In this document: positions 48,548-61,700 of the stretch, in pieces
Layout: each line of letters starts with the position of its first letter
Position numbering within the stretch: position 1 is the first letter of the stretch
Origin: Vibrio maritimus
GTDB taxonomy: Bacteria > Pseudomonadota > Gammaproteobacteria > Enterobacterales > Vibrionaceae
Length of the DNA: 64,000 nt
Assembly (NCBI GenBank): GCA_003263775.1
Contig: JYJJ01000006.1
Location: 124,001 to 188,000 of the forward strand
Reading direction: 5' to 3'
Program-made: the position numbers and the translations under genes
The notes under the pieces: generated by a model
What the model was told of the DNA's origin: nothing
The model's input: the letters and a program-made list of their open reading frames with translations, nothing else
Database searches by the model: none

Positions 48548-49945
48548 ATGAGCACTCTAACAGCACAAGCTACTAACGACAGTGGCGACTTTAAAAAGCT
48601 CTTAAGTACAATGAAAGGGCATCTCTTATTCGGTACGTCTCACATGCTGCCATTTATCGTGGCAGGTGGTGTACTGCTGGCATTGGCGGTAATGGCATCG
48701 GGTAAAGGTGCAGTACCAGCAGATGGTTTGCTAGCAGACATTTCAAACATTGGTATCAAAGGGCTGGTTCTTTTCCCAATCATTCTTGGCGGCTTTATTG
48801 GTTACTCAATTGCAGACAAACCAGCACTGGCACCAGCGATGATCGCATCTGGCATCATGGCAGATATGGGCGGCGGCTTCCTTGGTTGTATCGTAGCAGG
48901 CTTTATCGCTGGTGGTGTGGTGTATCAACTTAAGAAGATACCACTTTCTACGAACATGACAGCGCTAGGTGCTTACTTCATATACCCACTTATCGGCACG
49001 CTTATCTCTGCGGGTATCGTATTGTGGGGCATTGGTGAGCCAATTAAACTGTTCATGTCGTCGATGAATGAGTTCTTGGCATCGATGGCTGGCGCGTCAA
49101 AAATGGTGCTAGGTACCATTCTTGGTGGTATGACAGCATTTGATATGGGTGGTCCAATCAACAAAGTAGCAACTCTATTTGCTCAAACTCAAGTAGATAC
49201 TCAGCCTTGGCTAATGGGTGGTGTGGGTATCGCGATTTGTACGCCTCCACTAGGCATGGCGTTAGCGACTTTCCTATTCAAGAAGAAGTTCACGAAACAA
49301 GAGCAAGAAGCAGGTAAAGCAGCGGCGATTATGGGCTCAATCGGTATCTCTGAAGGCGCTATCCCATTTGCAGCGAACGACCCTATGCGTGTTCTACCTT
49401 CAATCGTAGCGGGTGGTATTGTTGGCTGTGTATTCGGTTTCCTAACAGATGTTCTGCTGCATGCGCCATGGGGTGGTCTAATTACGGCTCCTGTATCAAG
49501 CAACATTCCAATGTACGTGGTCGGTATCGCTTTGGGCTCACTAACAACAGCTGTGATTGTTGGCTTCTGGAAACCTGTAGCTGAAGAAGAGCCAGAAGAA
49601 GAAACTGCACAAGCTGCCCCTGTACAGACAGCGCCAGTTGCTGGCGAAGGCGAGTACGACATCGTAGCCGTAACATGTTGCCCATCTGGCGTGGCTCATA
49701 CCTTCATGGCTGCAAAAGCACTAGAAAAAGCGGGTGCGGCAGCAGGTCTGAAAATTAAAGTTGAAACGCAAGGCCAAAACGGCATTCAAAATCGAATTAC
49801 AGACTTAGATGTAGCGAACGCGAAATTGGTGATTTTGGCACACGATATTCAAGTGAAAGATGCGCACCGCTTCAGCAACGCAAATGTGATTGAGTGTTCA
49901 ACCAAAGAGGCAATGAAAAACGCAGCGACGTTAGTTGTCGCATAG
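48548..49945 (+). CDS. Fructose-type PTS permease EIICB
   Basis: 465 residues, intact. The IIC domain (about 15-345) has FGTSHMLPFIVAGGVLLA, the sugar-binding GISEGAIPFAANDP and the segment AFDMGGPINKVATLFAQTQ. After an Ala/Pro/Glu-rich linker comes IIB with phospho-Cys in VTCCPSGVAHTFMAAKAL. It is a close paralogue of the frameshifted EIIABC and confirms where that gene should join. Likely sugar: fructose or mannose type. A strong terminator follows. Confidence 0.92.
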   Translation: MSTLTAQATNDSGDFKKLLSTMKGHLLFGTSHMLPFIVAGGVLLALAVMASGKGAVPADGLLADISNIGIKGLVLFPIILGGFIGYSIADKPALAPAMIASGIMADMGGGFLGCIVAGFIAGGVVYQLKKIPLSTNMTALGAYFIYPLIGTLISAGIVLWGIGEPIKLFMSSMNEFLASMAGASKMVLGTILGGMTAFDMGGPINKVATLFAQTQVDTQPWLMGGVGIAICTPPLGMALATFLFKKKFTKQEQEAGKAAAIMGSIGISEGAIPFAANDPMRVLPSIVAGGIVGCVFGFLTDVLLHAPWGGLITAPVSSNIPMYVVGIALGSLTTAVIVGFWKPVAEEEPEEETAQAAPVQTAPVAGEGEYDIVAVTCCPSGVAHTFMAAKALEKAGAAAGLKIKVETQGQNGIQNRITDLDVANAKLVILAHDIQVKDAHRFSNANVIECSTKEAMKNAATLVVA

Positions 49946-49971
49946 CCCAGCGCTGAGTAAGCTCCTAACCT

Positions 49972-50006
49972 TAGAGCCCTTCCCCCTAAGGGCTCTATTT
50001 TCTTCT
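49972..50006 (+). terminator. Terminator of the PTS operon
   Basis: 10-bp stem tagagccctt / aagggctcta, C-rich loop, then ttttcttctttct. Confidence 0.88.
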
Positions 50007-50091
50007 TTCTCCCACTTGACGTTTCCGCATTGTGCTAAGTGCGTCCTATGTTGATGAGCAGTTCCTAAATCATCAGTTAACCGCTGAAGCG

Positions 50092-51014
50092 TCATATCGC
50101 AAAGAGGATCAGACTTACTCTTTTGGAGTAAACGCTAAACCCGTTGAGAGAAAGCAGCATGTACTTGATCAATAATGCAATGATGTAACTCTGTTGTTTT
50201 TTGGCCTTTCGGCAGATAATGTCGTATTGCATATGCATGTCAACCAGAGAGAACTCAGGAAAAATCTCCTTAATCCCTTCTGGTAGGTCGCTACCATTTA
50301 CTGGCAAAAATGCCCAGCCTATATTGGCCTTAAGTAATGAACATAAACTATCGTATCCTTCGGCTAGCCAAGTATAAGGAGACATTTTTTGTGTCTGCAT
50401 AAAGGGCGAGTTGGGCTCTAGGGAAGTAGGGAGTATTTGGGTAAAAGCTGCGAGTTGATCGTTAGTTATATGTCGGGATCGACTTAACTCATGATCAGCA
50501 CCGCATGCCATTTTGTATGGCCAGTGACCGACGGCTCGAAACTCATAGAATTGACTGCTTCCTTGTAAGGTGGGAGTAATAGCGATATGTACGTTGCTAT
50601 CTTTGACCTCTCTAAACAGTTTGGGAGCGGCTTGTCTCTTTAGTACTAAATTAAGGTGGGGCCAGTGTTTCTGTACAGAATGAAAAAGTTCTGAGAACGG
50701 AGCGAGAGGCAGATCTTCATCTATTCCCATCACCAGTGTTGCAGGGATCCCTTTAGAGAGTTGACGGGCGCTAAAAGCAAATCGCTCGGTACTGTCGACC
50801 ACGACTTTAGCGCTATCATAGAGAGCCAGCCCCGCTTCAGTAATCTGGGGGTATTTTCCTTCCCGCTCGAAGAGCACTATCCCAATTCATCCTCTAGTCT
50901 GGCAATATTGCCGCTAATAGTCGTTAAGTGCTTTCCTAACTGACGGGCTGCAGCGCTGAAAGAGCCAGTTTCAGCGGCTATAATAAAGGCTTTAAGTAGT
51001 TCAGGTCTAAGCAT
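50092..51014 (-). CDS. LysR-family regulator, frameshifted
   Basis: About 307 residues when joined. The start at 51014 reads MLRPELLKAFIIAAETGSFS and LGKHLTTISGNIARLEDELG, a LysR winged HTH; one base is missing near 50880, after which VLFEREGKYPQITEAGLALY continues the HTH-to-linker region. The effector domain follows (PATLVMGIDEDLPLAPFSEL). Divergent from the serine hydrolase gene, an arrangement like ampR-ampC, so it probably controls that gene. A perfect 19-bp palindrome lies directly before its start. Confidence 0.82.
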
Positions 51015-51029
51015 GTTTTCTCGTTCCAT

Positions 51030-51048
51030 CCTATGGTGAAACCATAGG
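51030..51048. promoter_or_regulatory. Palindrome CCTATGGT-GAA-ACCATAGG
   Basis: Perfect 8-bp arms with a 3-nt spacer, 15 bp before the lysR start and about 100 bp before the hydrolase. A second, shorter inverted repeat (ttccc-N6-gggaa) lies at 51093-51108. Likely operators for the LysR protein. Confidence 0.5.
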
Positions 51049-51149
51049 AAGCCTATTAATTAGTTTTGCGTCGCCCTTGTATCATAGACGTATTCCCACA
51101 AACGGGAAAATAATTAATACACCTTGAACATACTCATGAGGATAGCACT

Positions 51150-52389
51150 ATGAAACGCGCCATTATCGCAATCGCACTTGTAACGGCAAGTATCACTGCA
51201 AAGGCAGACTCAGCTTTTGGCCCCTCTGCTGATCTAAGTCAGTTCTATCAGCCATTTGACGCAAACAACATTCCTCACAGTCAGATGCAAACCTGGCCGT
51301 ATTACAAGCATGTGAGTATGAACATGGCGGATTTTGTTACTCATGGAGTAGAGTCCATTAAGGCGACAAAGCCACTGTGCTCACGCAGTCTCAACAGACT
51401 TTTGATTTAAACACTGAGTATGAAGCGGGTAAAAGTTACTTGGACAGTTTGCAGGCAACACAGACTAAAGGGTTTGTCATCTTAAAGGGTAATCAGGTTG
51501 TCGCAGAGTTCTATGACAACGGGTATAACCGAGGTATGAGCAACAATCTTCAATCGGCATCAAAAAGCTATGCGGGACTGATCATTGGCCAACTGATCGA
51601 CGCAGGTAAGATTGATCCTGAAAAAACGCTGCGTTCTACTTGCCGAATCTGGCTGGAAGTGTGATTGGCGAAGCAACCATACGCAATATTGCTAATATGG
51701 CGAGTGGGGTTCAGCAGTTAGGCGATTATCATACACCAGGCTCGGAAGGTTACAAATGGGAAGTCGAAATAGGGCTCCAGCCGAATGGAGAGCCTATCGG
51801 GCATTTTAATGCCATCAAAAACGCGATAGGCAGTGGTCAAGAGCAAGGTACGAAATGGGAGTACACTGATCAGAATACCGACACGTTGGGTCTTATTGCA
51901 GAAAAGGTAACGGGTAAGTCTTTTGCTGTCCTGTTGCAGGAGCTGGCAGACAAACTGGGTCATCAGGACAAAGGATCTATCGCCAAAACATCGGATGGAA
52001 CGACTTCACCCGCATATGGTATTAATGTGAGTGCATTGGACTATGCTCTATTCCACCAGTATATCGCAGAAGGAAAAGCGGGTGAGGCTTATTACCAGTT
52101 GGCAAAAGATGTCGATAGAGATTTGTTGGCCAAGGGCGAAAAGGGTGAGTTTATAACTAGCTCAACCGGTTACAAAGTCGCTTATGGCGCGCAGACATTT
52201 TATTTTCCAGAAGAGAATATTTTGATGAGTGTTGGGTCTTTTGGTCAGCTGGGTTTCAGTGACTTGGATACAGGCATTGCCATTGTGAATCAACAAGATT
52301 GGTCAATTAATATGGACCAAGATAAAGGGCCAGAGACGATTAAGCGCTCAATTGCTCTGATTAAAAAGCTGCGAGTACAAATGAAATAG
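51150..52389 (+). CDS. Exported beta-lactamase-fold serine hydrolase, frameshifted
   Basis: About 413 residues when three frames are joined (changes near 51375 and 51640). Signal peptide MKRAIIAIALVTASITAKA. The class C/NylB-like SxxK motif is SASKSYAG, with the next active-site element in EYTDQNTDTLG and a C-terminal YGAQTFYFPEENILMSVGSF region. This family includes esterases, 6-aminohexanoate-dimer hydrolases and DD-peptidases, not only beta-lactamases. Substrate is unknown. Divergent LysR regulator upstream. Confidence 0.72.
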
Positions 52390-52700
52390 AACTCTAGAGC
52401 CGACTGGAATGAAGAGAGATGCAATTGCTTCTCTCTTTTTTTGCTTGCGTGAATCGCGTGGGCTAAATCATATCCTTATGCTCAGTTAAGAGACATTATC
52501 TCCATTGGCGATAGGTGTTTAGCGACCTTGTAATCGCGATAGCCATGATGATATATCGAGTCTTTGTTATTGCCGATCGTAACCCTCATAGTTTTTGTAC
52601 CTTAGTGATAAAAAAACTATGTGGGTACACAAGATTAGTTAGCAAAACCGTGTTCTATATCCTTAACTTTAAAAGAGGTTTATGAGTTAAGGCTGAGAGC
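52390..52700. other. Intergenic region before the giant adhesin
   Basis: 311 bp without a gene: a terminator near its start, an A/T-rich 10-bp inverted repeat catagttttt / aaaaactatg (52587-52596 / 52612-52621), then the 75-bp leader repeat ending at the adhesin ATG. In this copy the leader can form a 7-bp hairpin ccttaac / gttaagg. Confidence 0.5.
52412..52441 (+). terminator. Terminator of the serine hydrolase gene
   Basis: 8-bp stem aagagaga / tctctctt, 10-nt loop, followed by a T run. Confidence 0.75.
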
Positions 52701-52703
52701 ATG
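52629..52703 (+). repeat. 75-bp leader repeat, copy B
   Basis: 69 of 75 bases identical to 38197-38271; identity runs through the ATG start codon of the adhesin and then ends. Confidence 0.8.
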
Positions 52704-55700
52704 ACTGAGAAAAAACAAAGCAGTGAAAATCAAACTAAAAAAGAATCACCGCGAGAGATTTCTACCCATCCAACCGAAGCGAAATCCAAAAAGAAGCAAC
52801 GGGAAAAACGTCGGCTTTTTAATACATTAAGGTATCAAGTCGCATTCCGCCCACACTTGCTCTCATTTTGCCTTCTCTAGCCAAAGCCAGTGATGATATT
52901 GGTGATGGAGGCGACATTGCTGAAAGTAACGCTCTTGTGCAAAAAAAGATTGAGCCGCAAGAGCATTTACAAGAGCGTGAATCAGCGACGCCTAAGACTC
53001 CCTCTAGCGAGCATCAAGAGCTAGCAGCAAACAGTGATGATACAGAAAGTAGTCACACACACGCACTACCGAGTAGACACCTTGCTCTACATCACTACTC
53101 AATGCACGCATACACTTCGCATCATATTGTAAATCAATCTGGTACTGCATCGTCTGCTAGAGACAATCATGTTGACGGAATTGCCCCTTTTTCTGTATCC
53201 ACCGAAAAAACACAGCAAACTGATAAAGTTCATAAATCGCCTCACTTCAATTCCGCACCGAAAATGTCGGAACAATCTCATGCGGTGAAAGAGGATGATG
53301 CCATTTTTCATGGAAAGATGGGGGCAACAGATGCTGATGGAGACACGCTGAGCTACGTGATATCAAAGCCTGTCGATGGTTTGACGTTTCATTCTGATGG
53401 CAGCTACACCTTTGACCCTAGCCACAGTGCTTTTCAACACTTAGCGCAAGGCACAACAGAAGTTGTGAGTACCACAGTGATCGTGACGGACAGTATGGGT
53501 AGTAAGCACAGTGAACAGCTTCAATTTACAGTAACGGGTACTAATGATGCTCCAAAAGTAACGGGGCAATTTACTGGCGCTTTAAAAGAGGATGTTAATG
53601 TTGATAGCTCGGGGTTGATGCATGTCCACGGTAAAGTGGACGTGGTGGATGCTGACCAAGGGGAGTCTCACACTCTTTCTGAAGTAGTTCAGGGAAAATT
53701 TGGTGTATTGGACATTGATTCAAATGGTCACTGGCACTATCAAGTCGATAATTCCTTGTTAGCCATTCAACAACTTGCTTCCGGGAACGTCATTACCGAG
53801 CAAATAACAATTCATACGGCAGACCAAACCCCGCAATTGATCGAAATTGTTATTGGTGGCACGGCTGATTCTGCGGTTATTTCCGGAGTAGACTCTGGGT
53901 CGGTTACAGAAGATTTGAATGTCGTTAACGGCAGTGTCAAAACATCGGGCGATTTATCGGTAATCGATAGCGATCACGGGCAGAGTCACTTCTTGTCTCA
54001 AGTGTTAGTAGGGCAATTTGGTACGTTGACTATGGAGGCGAATGGCCATTGGCAGTATGAAGCGAATAATCAGCAAACAGCAATACAGGAGCTTGCTAAG
54101 GGCGCTCATTTGAGTGAAACCTTCACGGTTTCTTCTGTAGACGGCACCGCGCACAATATCGATGTTCAGATCGATGGCACCAACGATTTACCCGTGATGG
54201 TAGGACAATCGCAGTCGCTGAAAGAAGATGGCGCGGTTTTCCACGGCCAAATGGTGGCAACCGATATTGATCAAGACCTACTCACTTACTCCACTTCCAA
54301 TCCAATTGATGGCCTGACATTCAACCCAGATGGCAGTTATACGTTCGATCCAAGTCATTCGTCCTATCAGCATTTGGCGGTTGGTGATACACAAACCGTG
54401 AAAACCACGGTCATTGTGACTGATACTGCGGGTGGGCAAGATCAAAAAGAATTGTCTTTCGTTATCGAAGGAACTAATGACAAACCTTCAGTGACGCCAA
54501 TTACTGCTCAGTTCCATGAAGATCAGTCACAGCATCTTGATATTAACTTGTTGTCCCATTCTCAAGATGTAGATGGTGATACGTTAAATGTGGGTAGCTT
54601 GTTCCAAGTTAAAGTGAACGGACATATAGAGAGGCTTCCCGATGGCTTTGGCATAGTCAATGGTCATTTGCAGGTTGACCCGTCCAGCTCTACATTCCAG
54701 CATCTTGCGCAAGGCGAGGTTGCGACATTTGAGTTGAGTTACAAAGTCACGGACAGTCATGGAGCGTCAACGCCTCAAAGTGTCACTGTAAAAATAGTCG
54801 GTACGGATGATAAGGCGCAGTTGGTTTCGAGTTCGATAAATATCGGTGAAGCTGCTGCCGAGCACACCTATCACGGCACCTCTATCAAAGGGGCACTTCA
54901 ACTGACGGATATCGATACGACCGATAACCCTCAGTTCGTCGATATGATCTATCAATCTAGTTCTCGATTGGGAGCGCTCGCGCTGCGTGCAGATGGGCAC
55001 TACGAGTACTTTCTTCAAGGCAATTATGTGGGTACTGCTAATGCTCAAAAACGGTAGCCGCATTAAAACCTGGTGAGAGTATCACTGAAACCTTTAATGT
55101 GAAGACCGCCGATGGGCAGACGAAACCTGTCACCGTGACGATTCATGGTGAAGAAGATAGCGCCCAGATTGTTGTTAATTACGGTACGACAGACAATCAC
55201 TTACACGAAGACTCGATGACGTCTCCGGCATACCCTACAGAGCTGTTTGCAACGGGTATCGTCAAGGCTATTGACCCTGACCATGATGACGACCAATTGA
55301 AGCCTCATACGTTAGTGTCGACCCACGGAGGTCACTTCACGGTGACAGAAACGGGCATGTGGCAGTACCACATTGACAACAGCTTGCCTGCGATTCAGCA
55401 GTTGGGCAAGGGAGAGAGCTTCCAAGAGCAATTTACCGTTGAATCAAAGGATGGGTCTGCGCAAAAAGTCATTACCGTAACGGTACACGGCACCAATGAT
55501 GACCCAGACGTCTCTTCGGCCGTAACATTGCCACCTGGTCATGAAGACAAGCCTTATATTATCAGCGGTGCCGCCCTGCTTGCCAATGCATCGGATGTCG
55601 ATGCTAACGATGCAGGTCATCTATCAGTCGCCAGCCTTGTCGCACTTAAGGCTGATGGTTCTTCCGCTGGCACCATTACAGATAATCACAATGGTTCGTT

Positions 55701-58700
55701 CACATTTACCCCAGAACTCAACTACAACGGACCAGTGCGTTTTAGCTACGAAGTCCATGATGGTCATGGTGGAAGTGTTGTCACCTCCGCGAGCGCTTCG
55801 CTCAAACCGGTGTCAGATAATGCACAAATAAGCTACGCATCGACCGACCATCATTTGGCTGGAGTGACCGAAGACAGAGGCTACATCGATACTCATGACA
55901 AGCTTCACTTTGAAGGCAAACTCGACATCGTTGATCCTGACCAAGGAGAAGCGATGTTTGATATTAACTATGGTCCGCAAACCTATACCGGCATAGGTTA
56001 TGATACCAAGCTTGGCGGCCATGTTTTGTTGATGCGAGATGGCCACTATACCTACACGATCCGAGACCATCAGCCCCAAGTTCAATCATTAAGCCAAGGT
56101 GAAGTGCTTACCGATCAATGCGTTGTTCGCGCGAAAGATGGGACGACGTTTACGATTGAAGTAAATATACACGGCACCAATGATGCTCCAACCCTCAGCG
56201 CACAAACGCAGGCAGTGACAGAGGATGGCAACAGTCTTAATGGACAGATGCAAGGCCGCGATATTGACCATGGTGCAACGCTTACATACTCGATAGCTCA
56301 TGCTATAGATGGACTGACATTCAACGCCGATGGTAGCTACTCGTTTAATCCTTCTCATGCGAGCTATCAACAGCTCAAAGACGGTGAGCACAAGATCATT
56401 GATATTCCGGTGACAGTGACCGATGAGCATGGTGCAAGCTCGACGCAGAACCTGACCATCAATGTTCAAGGCACAGGTGATGCCGCAGTTATTGGCGGTG
56501 TGGATACCGGGGATGTATATGAGAATCAAGCTGGGCAGGATAAGTCACCTGACTATGCCCAGCCTGGTATTGGGGTCATTGGCCAAGACTCTCTGACAAC
56601 AAGCGGTCAACTGACGATTGTGGATCCAGATTCTGGTGAAAGCGTGTTTGACCCTAATGGCAAGGTGTATTCATACAGCGGTCAATATGGGCATCTATTG
56701 CTTCGTCCGGATGGGCATTGGGAGTATGCCGTTGCTGCGGGTACTCACGATTGGCACTTAGGCTCCACCAAAACCACAGCCGGCTCAACAATTGATCAGT
56801 TAGGTCAAGGGGAAACGCTCACCGATACGGTTACTGTCCATTCTAAAGATGGAACCACTCACGATATTGTTATCACCATACACGGGGATAATGATGCTCC
56901 TTACATTTCATCAGAAGTTACCTTGCAGTCTGGCAAAGAGGACGTCGGCCAGACCTTCACCAAGGCGGATTTGCTGGCGAATGCTGTCGATGTCGACAGT
57001 AACGATGCAGGGTTGATGACGGTCGCCAACTTGCTTGCTGACCATGGCTCTATTCGCGATAACCACGACGGAACCTATACTTACACGCCAGAACTGAACT
57101 ATCACGGCAAAGTGCATTTCAGTTACGACATCACTGATGCGCATGGAGGCTCAACACCGACAGGTGCATCGCTCGATCTTGCATCCGCCAATGATGCAAG
57201 TGTGCTGGCTGCTGGGCAGGATTCAGGTTTGGTAACAGAGGATCATTTGCGATCTGGTACCACTGGGCAACTCTGGTCTGGTTGGACGAACTTAGATGTC
57301 ACCGATGTGGATAGTGCTTCGGAGGCAGAAGTCGCCTTTATTGAAGTGAATGGCATTAAGCATGCAGTGCCAGCAGATTTTGGCATGAGTCTGACGGCAA
57401 ACCATGGCTATTTTTCAACGACACACAGCACCGACGGCCACAACAAATGGAGCTACACAGCCGATAACACTAGCTCAGAACTACAAGGACTGAAGACTGG
57501 GCAGCAGCTTCAAGACACTATGGTGCTCATCACAAAAGATGGTACTCGAATTCCGGTAACAGCGACCATCCAAGGTCAAGACGATCACGTCATTATTGAC
57601 ACTCCAGATGCGCTAACAGCGGCTATAGGAACCGCGGTCGAAGATATCAAAACGACGGTTGTTGGGATGCTGCAGGCACACGATCTCGATAAGGGTGATC
57701 ACGTCTCCTTTGAGTTAGCAGGCTCAGCGTCATCTCAAGCAGGCAGCTACGGAACCTTTTATGTCGATCGGGCTGGGCATTGGCATTATGACTTGGATGC
57801 TTCAAAAGTCGACTCACTAAGAAGTGGCGATGGCAAGGCTGAGGCATTTAACATCGTCGCTATTTCTAGTGATGGTTCCCGAGCGACCCAAAAAGTGGAA
57901 ATACTCGTTAAGGGCACCGATGATGCGGCAATCATTACCGGTCAAAGCACTGGCTCAGTGACAGAAGATCTTCACGTGCAAGGTGACGCAAGACATACAG
58001 TATTTACTGGCGGTGTTCTAGATGCAAAAGATCCGGATATCGGTCAACGTGGTTTCCATCAAACCTTGAATGCTCACGCGATTAGCGATCCTTATGGTGG
58101 CAGCCTCTCAATAGACAAAGCGGGCGGGTGGATTTACAGCGTCCCGAATGGAAACTTACAACATTTAGCTCAAGGTCAAACAGAGCAGGTTCAATATCAG
58201 GTACAAACACTTGGCGGTGACACCCATGTGATTACTGTCGATATTGTGGGTACCAATGATAAACCGACTCTGGTCGCGCAAACTCAAACCGTTAATGAAG
58301 ATGGTTCGCTGCTTAATGGCCAGATGCAAGGAAGTGACATCGACCACGGTGCGACATTAGCCTACTCCATTGCCAAGCCTGTGGACGGGCTAACTTTCAA
58401 TGCTGACGGCAGCTACACGTTTGATCCGACCAATGCGAGCTACGACTACCTAGCGAAAGGACAGGCTCAGACTCTCACTATTCCAGTTACCGTCACAGAT
58501 GAGCATAGAGCGAGCACAACGCAAAACCTTGAGATTGTGATAACAGGTTCGAATGATGCGGCTAAAGCATCTGGCGTAGACACAGGTGATGTCCGGGAAA
58601 ACCAAGCTGGTCAGGATATGTCTCCGGATTATGCACAGCCCGGTATGTCGAAAATTAGTCATGATGCGCTGTATGCTAGCGGCCAGCTGTCCATTGTCGA

Positions 58701-61700
58701 CCCAGATACAGGTGAAGCGAAATTTGATACTAAAGGTGGCATCTATTCCTATCACGGTCAGTATGGCCACCTCTTACTTCGAGAAGATGGTCATTGGGAC
58801 TATAAAGTTGCGGCAGGTCAGAATGATTGGCTAAGACAAGGTACGAGCACCACTGTGGGAACAACCATAGATAAGTTGGGCTCTGGTGAAACACTGATTG
58901 ATACCATTACCATTCAAACTAAAGATGGTACCACTCACGACATCGTCATAACCATTCACGGTGACAACGATGCGCCTTATGTTTCTGGAGAGGTGTTACT
59001 CAATACGGGCAAAGAAGATCTCCCACAGGTCATCACGTCAGCAGAACTACTTGCCAATAGTATCGATGTTGATCATAACGACCAAGGTCAACTCACTATC
59101 GCCAATCTTGTTGCCGATCATGGCTCAATTCTAGATAACCAAGATGGTACCTATACCTTCACACCAGACAGAGATTACAACGGACAGGTGCACTTTAACT
59201 ATGATGTGGTGGATGCGCACGGAGGCACAACACACACAGGAGCAAACACCATCCTAGTGGCAGTCAATGATCGTCCTGATGTTCAGCCAATTACTGATCG
59301 TGTCAAAGAGGACTCAACCAATAATCACCCGGTTGATCTCTTAGCCGGCTCGACAGATAAAGAAGGCGATACATTGTCTGTATCCCAAATCAGATATTCA
59401 GTCGATGGCGCTACCGCAACGACGAGTCTGCCTGACGGTTTGACTTTAGGTGCAGATGGGCATTCTGTGGTTATCGATGCAACACATTTGAGCTTTCAGC
59501 ACCTCGCCGTAGGCCAGATAAAGCAAATTGTCGTGAGTTATCTTGTCGATGATGGGCGTGGCGGGCAGACACCACAATCGGCGACGTTAACGATTGAAGG
59601 GACAGATGACAGAGCAGTTTTGACATCTAATGTTATTCAGATGACGGAATCTGAAGCCCTATTAAGTAAAACAAAGACTTATCATGGAAACTTGCAGCTT
59701 ACAGATCCAGATACCGGCGATCACACCCAGTTCGTGTTTAGTGGTCGATACATGGGGCAGGGTTATGCGCCGGGTAGTTTGTATGTTTGGCCAGACGGTT
59801 CTTATGAATTCCGCTTAGAGTCAGCTCGCAATCGACATGCCGATGATTTGATCGACAGCTCCATAAAGGGGAATCGATGGAGATCCCTTATCAGGTCAGA
59901 ACCAGTGATGGTCAGAGACTCAACATCATCGTTAAGGTTATTGGAGAAGATGATCAAGCTCGTATTGTCGTTGGACAATATTCGTCATTCGACAATCATG
60001 CTTATGAAGATAACCTGTCACCGGGTAGTACGCCAAATCAAGTGTGGAGCGGTGGCAATTTACATGTTATCGACCCAGATCATGGTCAAGCGGGATTCGT
60101 TACTCAGAGTTTTGATACACCAGAAGGGGGACATTTCTCTATCAATGTTCGCGGCGGATGGCAGTACACAATAGACAATGCCAAGCTACAGCATTTAGGC
60201 GACGGACAAAGCTACCAGAAAACCTTTACGGTTGAATCGATTGATGCACGGCTCAGCAAACTATCACGGTGACCGTACACGGTACCAACGACACGCCTGT
60301 CGTTACTTCCGCAGTGAGATTATCTCAAGGCACAGAAGACACGCCAGTCACATTGAACGCGGCGGATTTGCTCACCCATGCCAGTGATGTAGATGACCAC
60401 AGTCTATTGAGTGTGCACAACTTGAGTGTTGATCATGGGCTGGTGGTCGACAACTTAGATGGAACATTCAGTTTCACTCCAGAGAAAAACTACCACGGAC
60501 AGGTACAGTTTACTTATGACGTCAAAGATGAACATGGCGCTTCAGTATCGACGTCCGCCACGATGAACTTAACTGCCGTTAATGATGCGGCAACATTTAC
60601 TGGCGATTCAGTAAGTTTGGTCGAAGATACCAACCTTCAACACAACACTCGATTTGCCGGTTCATCCACCATACAAGATGCACTATTTTGTCGTGGAAGC
60701 CTTGTGATCTCTGATGTTGACGGACAAGGCGAAGCGGCACTAGACCTTAAAGGTCAGCACCAAATATCGCAAGATGGTACCTATGGTCACTTCTTGATTA
60801 AACCAGATGGAACATGGGTCTATACTGCCGACAACAGCAATACAAACATTCAGGATTTAGATAACGGCCAGAGCTTAACTGACAGTATCGAGATTACCTC
60901 GATAGACGGTACTAAACATTCGATTTCGGTGACGATCAGTGGCTCAACGGATAAACCAACGATACATAGTTTTACGGACTCAGGCGTTCAAAATACGGGA
61001 CCTATTGAGGGTAATCTCATCTCTGGTGTAGGCACCTCACAAGGTACAGCGGCTGCGGCGACAGATTCAGACTCTAATGCTCACCTTGTTCTTCAAGATA
61101 TACAGATACAAGACCCTGTGTCGGGCAATTACGTGGTTGTCACCCCTGGTCATCCCCATGCCATAGCGGGAATTGGCACACTGGCTATTGAAGCCAATGG
61201 TCACTACATTTTTACTCCTGAAGCGGGCTTCACCGGTAAAATACCTAACATGGTGTATCGAGTTGGAGACGATGGCGGTACCCCAGTTAATGATTCCTCG
61301 CAAAATACGCTATCCATAGAGGTTAAGCCGCCAGCTCAACATGCACCAACGGTGACACCACAAACGGTCACAAGCGATGAAGACCAAAGTCATATTTTCA
61401 CTGCTGCAGAATTTGGCTACCAAGATGCTGATCATGATGCGCTAAACCACATCACGATTACTCAGTTACCTTCCCACGGTTTGTTAACCTTGAATGGTGT
61501 GGCTGTCACTACCAATCAACAAATTTCTAAAGCAGACTTAGACGCGGGTCATTTAACCTTCACGCCAATACAAAATCAGAGCGGCGCTAATTATGCGCAT
61601 TTTGAGTTCCGTGCCAATGACGGGCATCAGGATTCGACAAGCGCATCCATGAGCATCGATGTGAACGCGATCAATGATGCGCCTGTTCTTCACATAACAC

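Noticed and set aside
52681..52703. TPP riboswitch, because of ggctgagagc before the adhesin ATG
   Set aside because: Only the CTGAGA stretch fits; the other conserved thi-box parts are missing and the gene is not thiamine-related.
56194..59256. Super-repeat as an assembly duplication
   Set aside because: The units differ at many codons and the sequence between them is unrelated, so they are true paralogous blocks.
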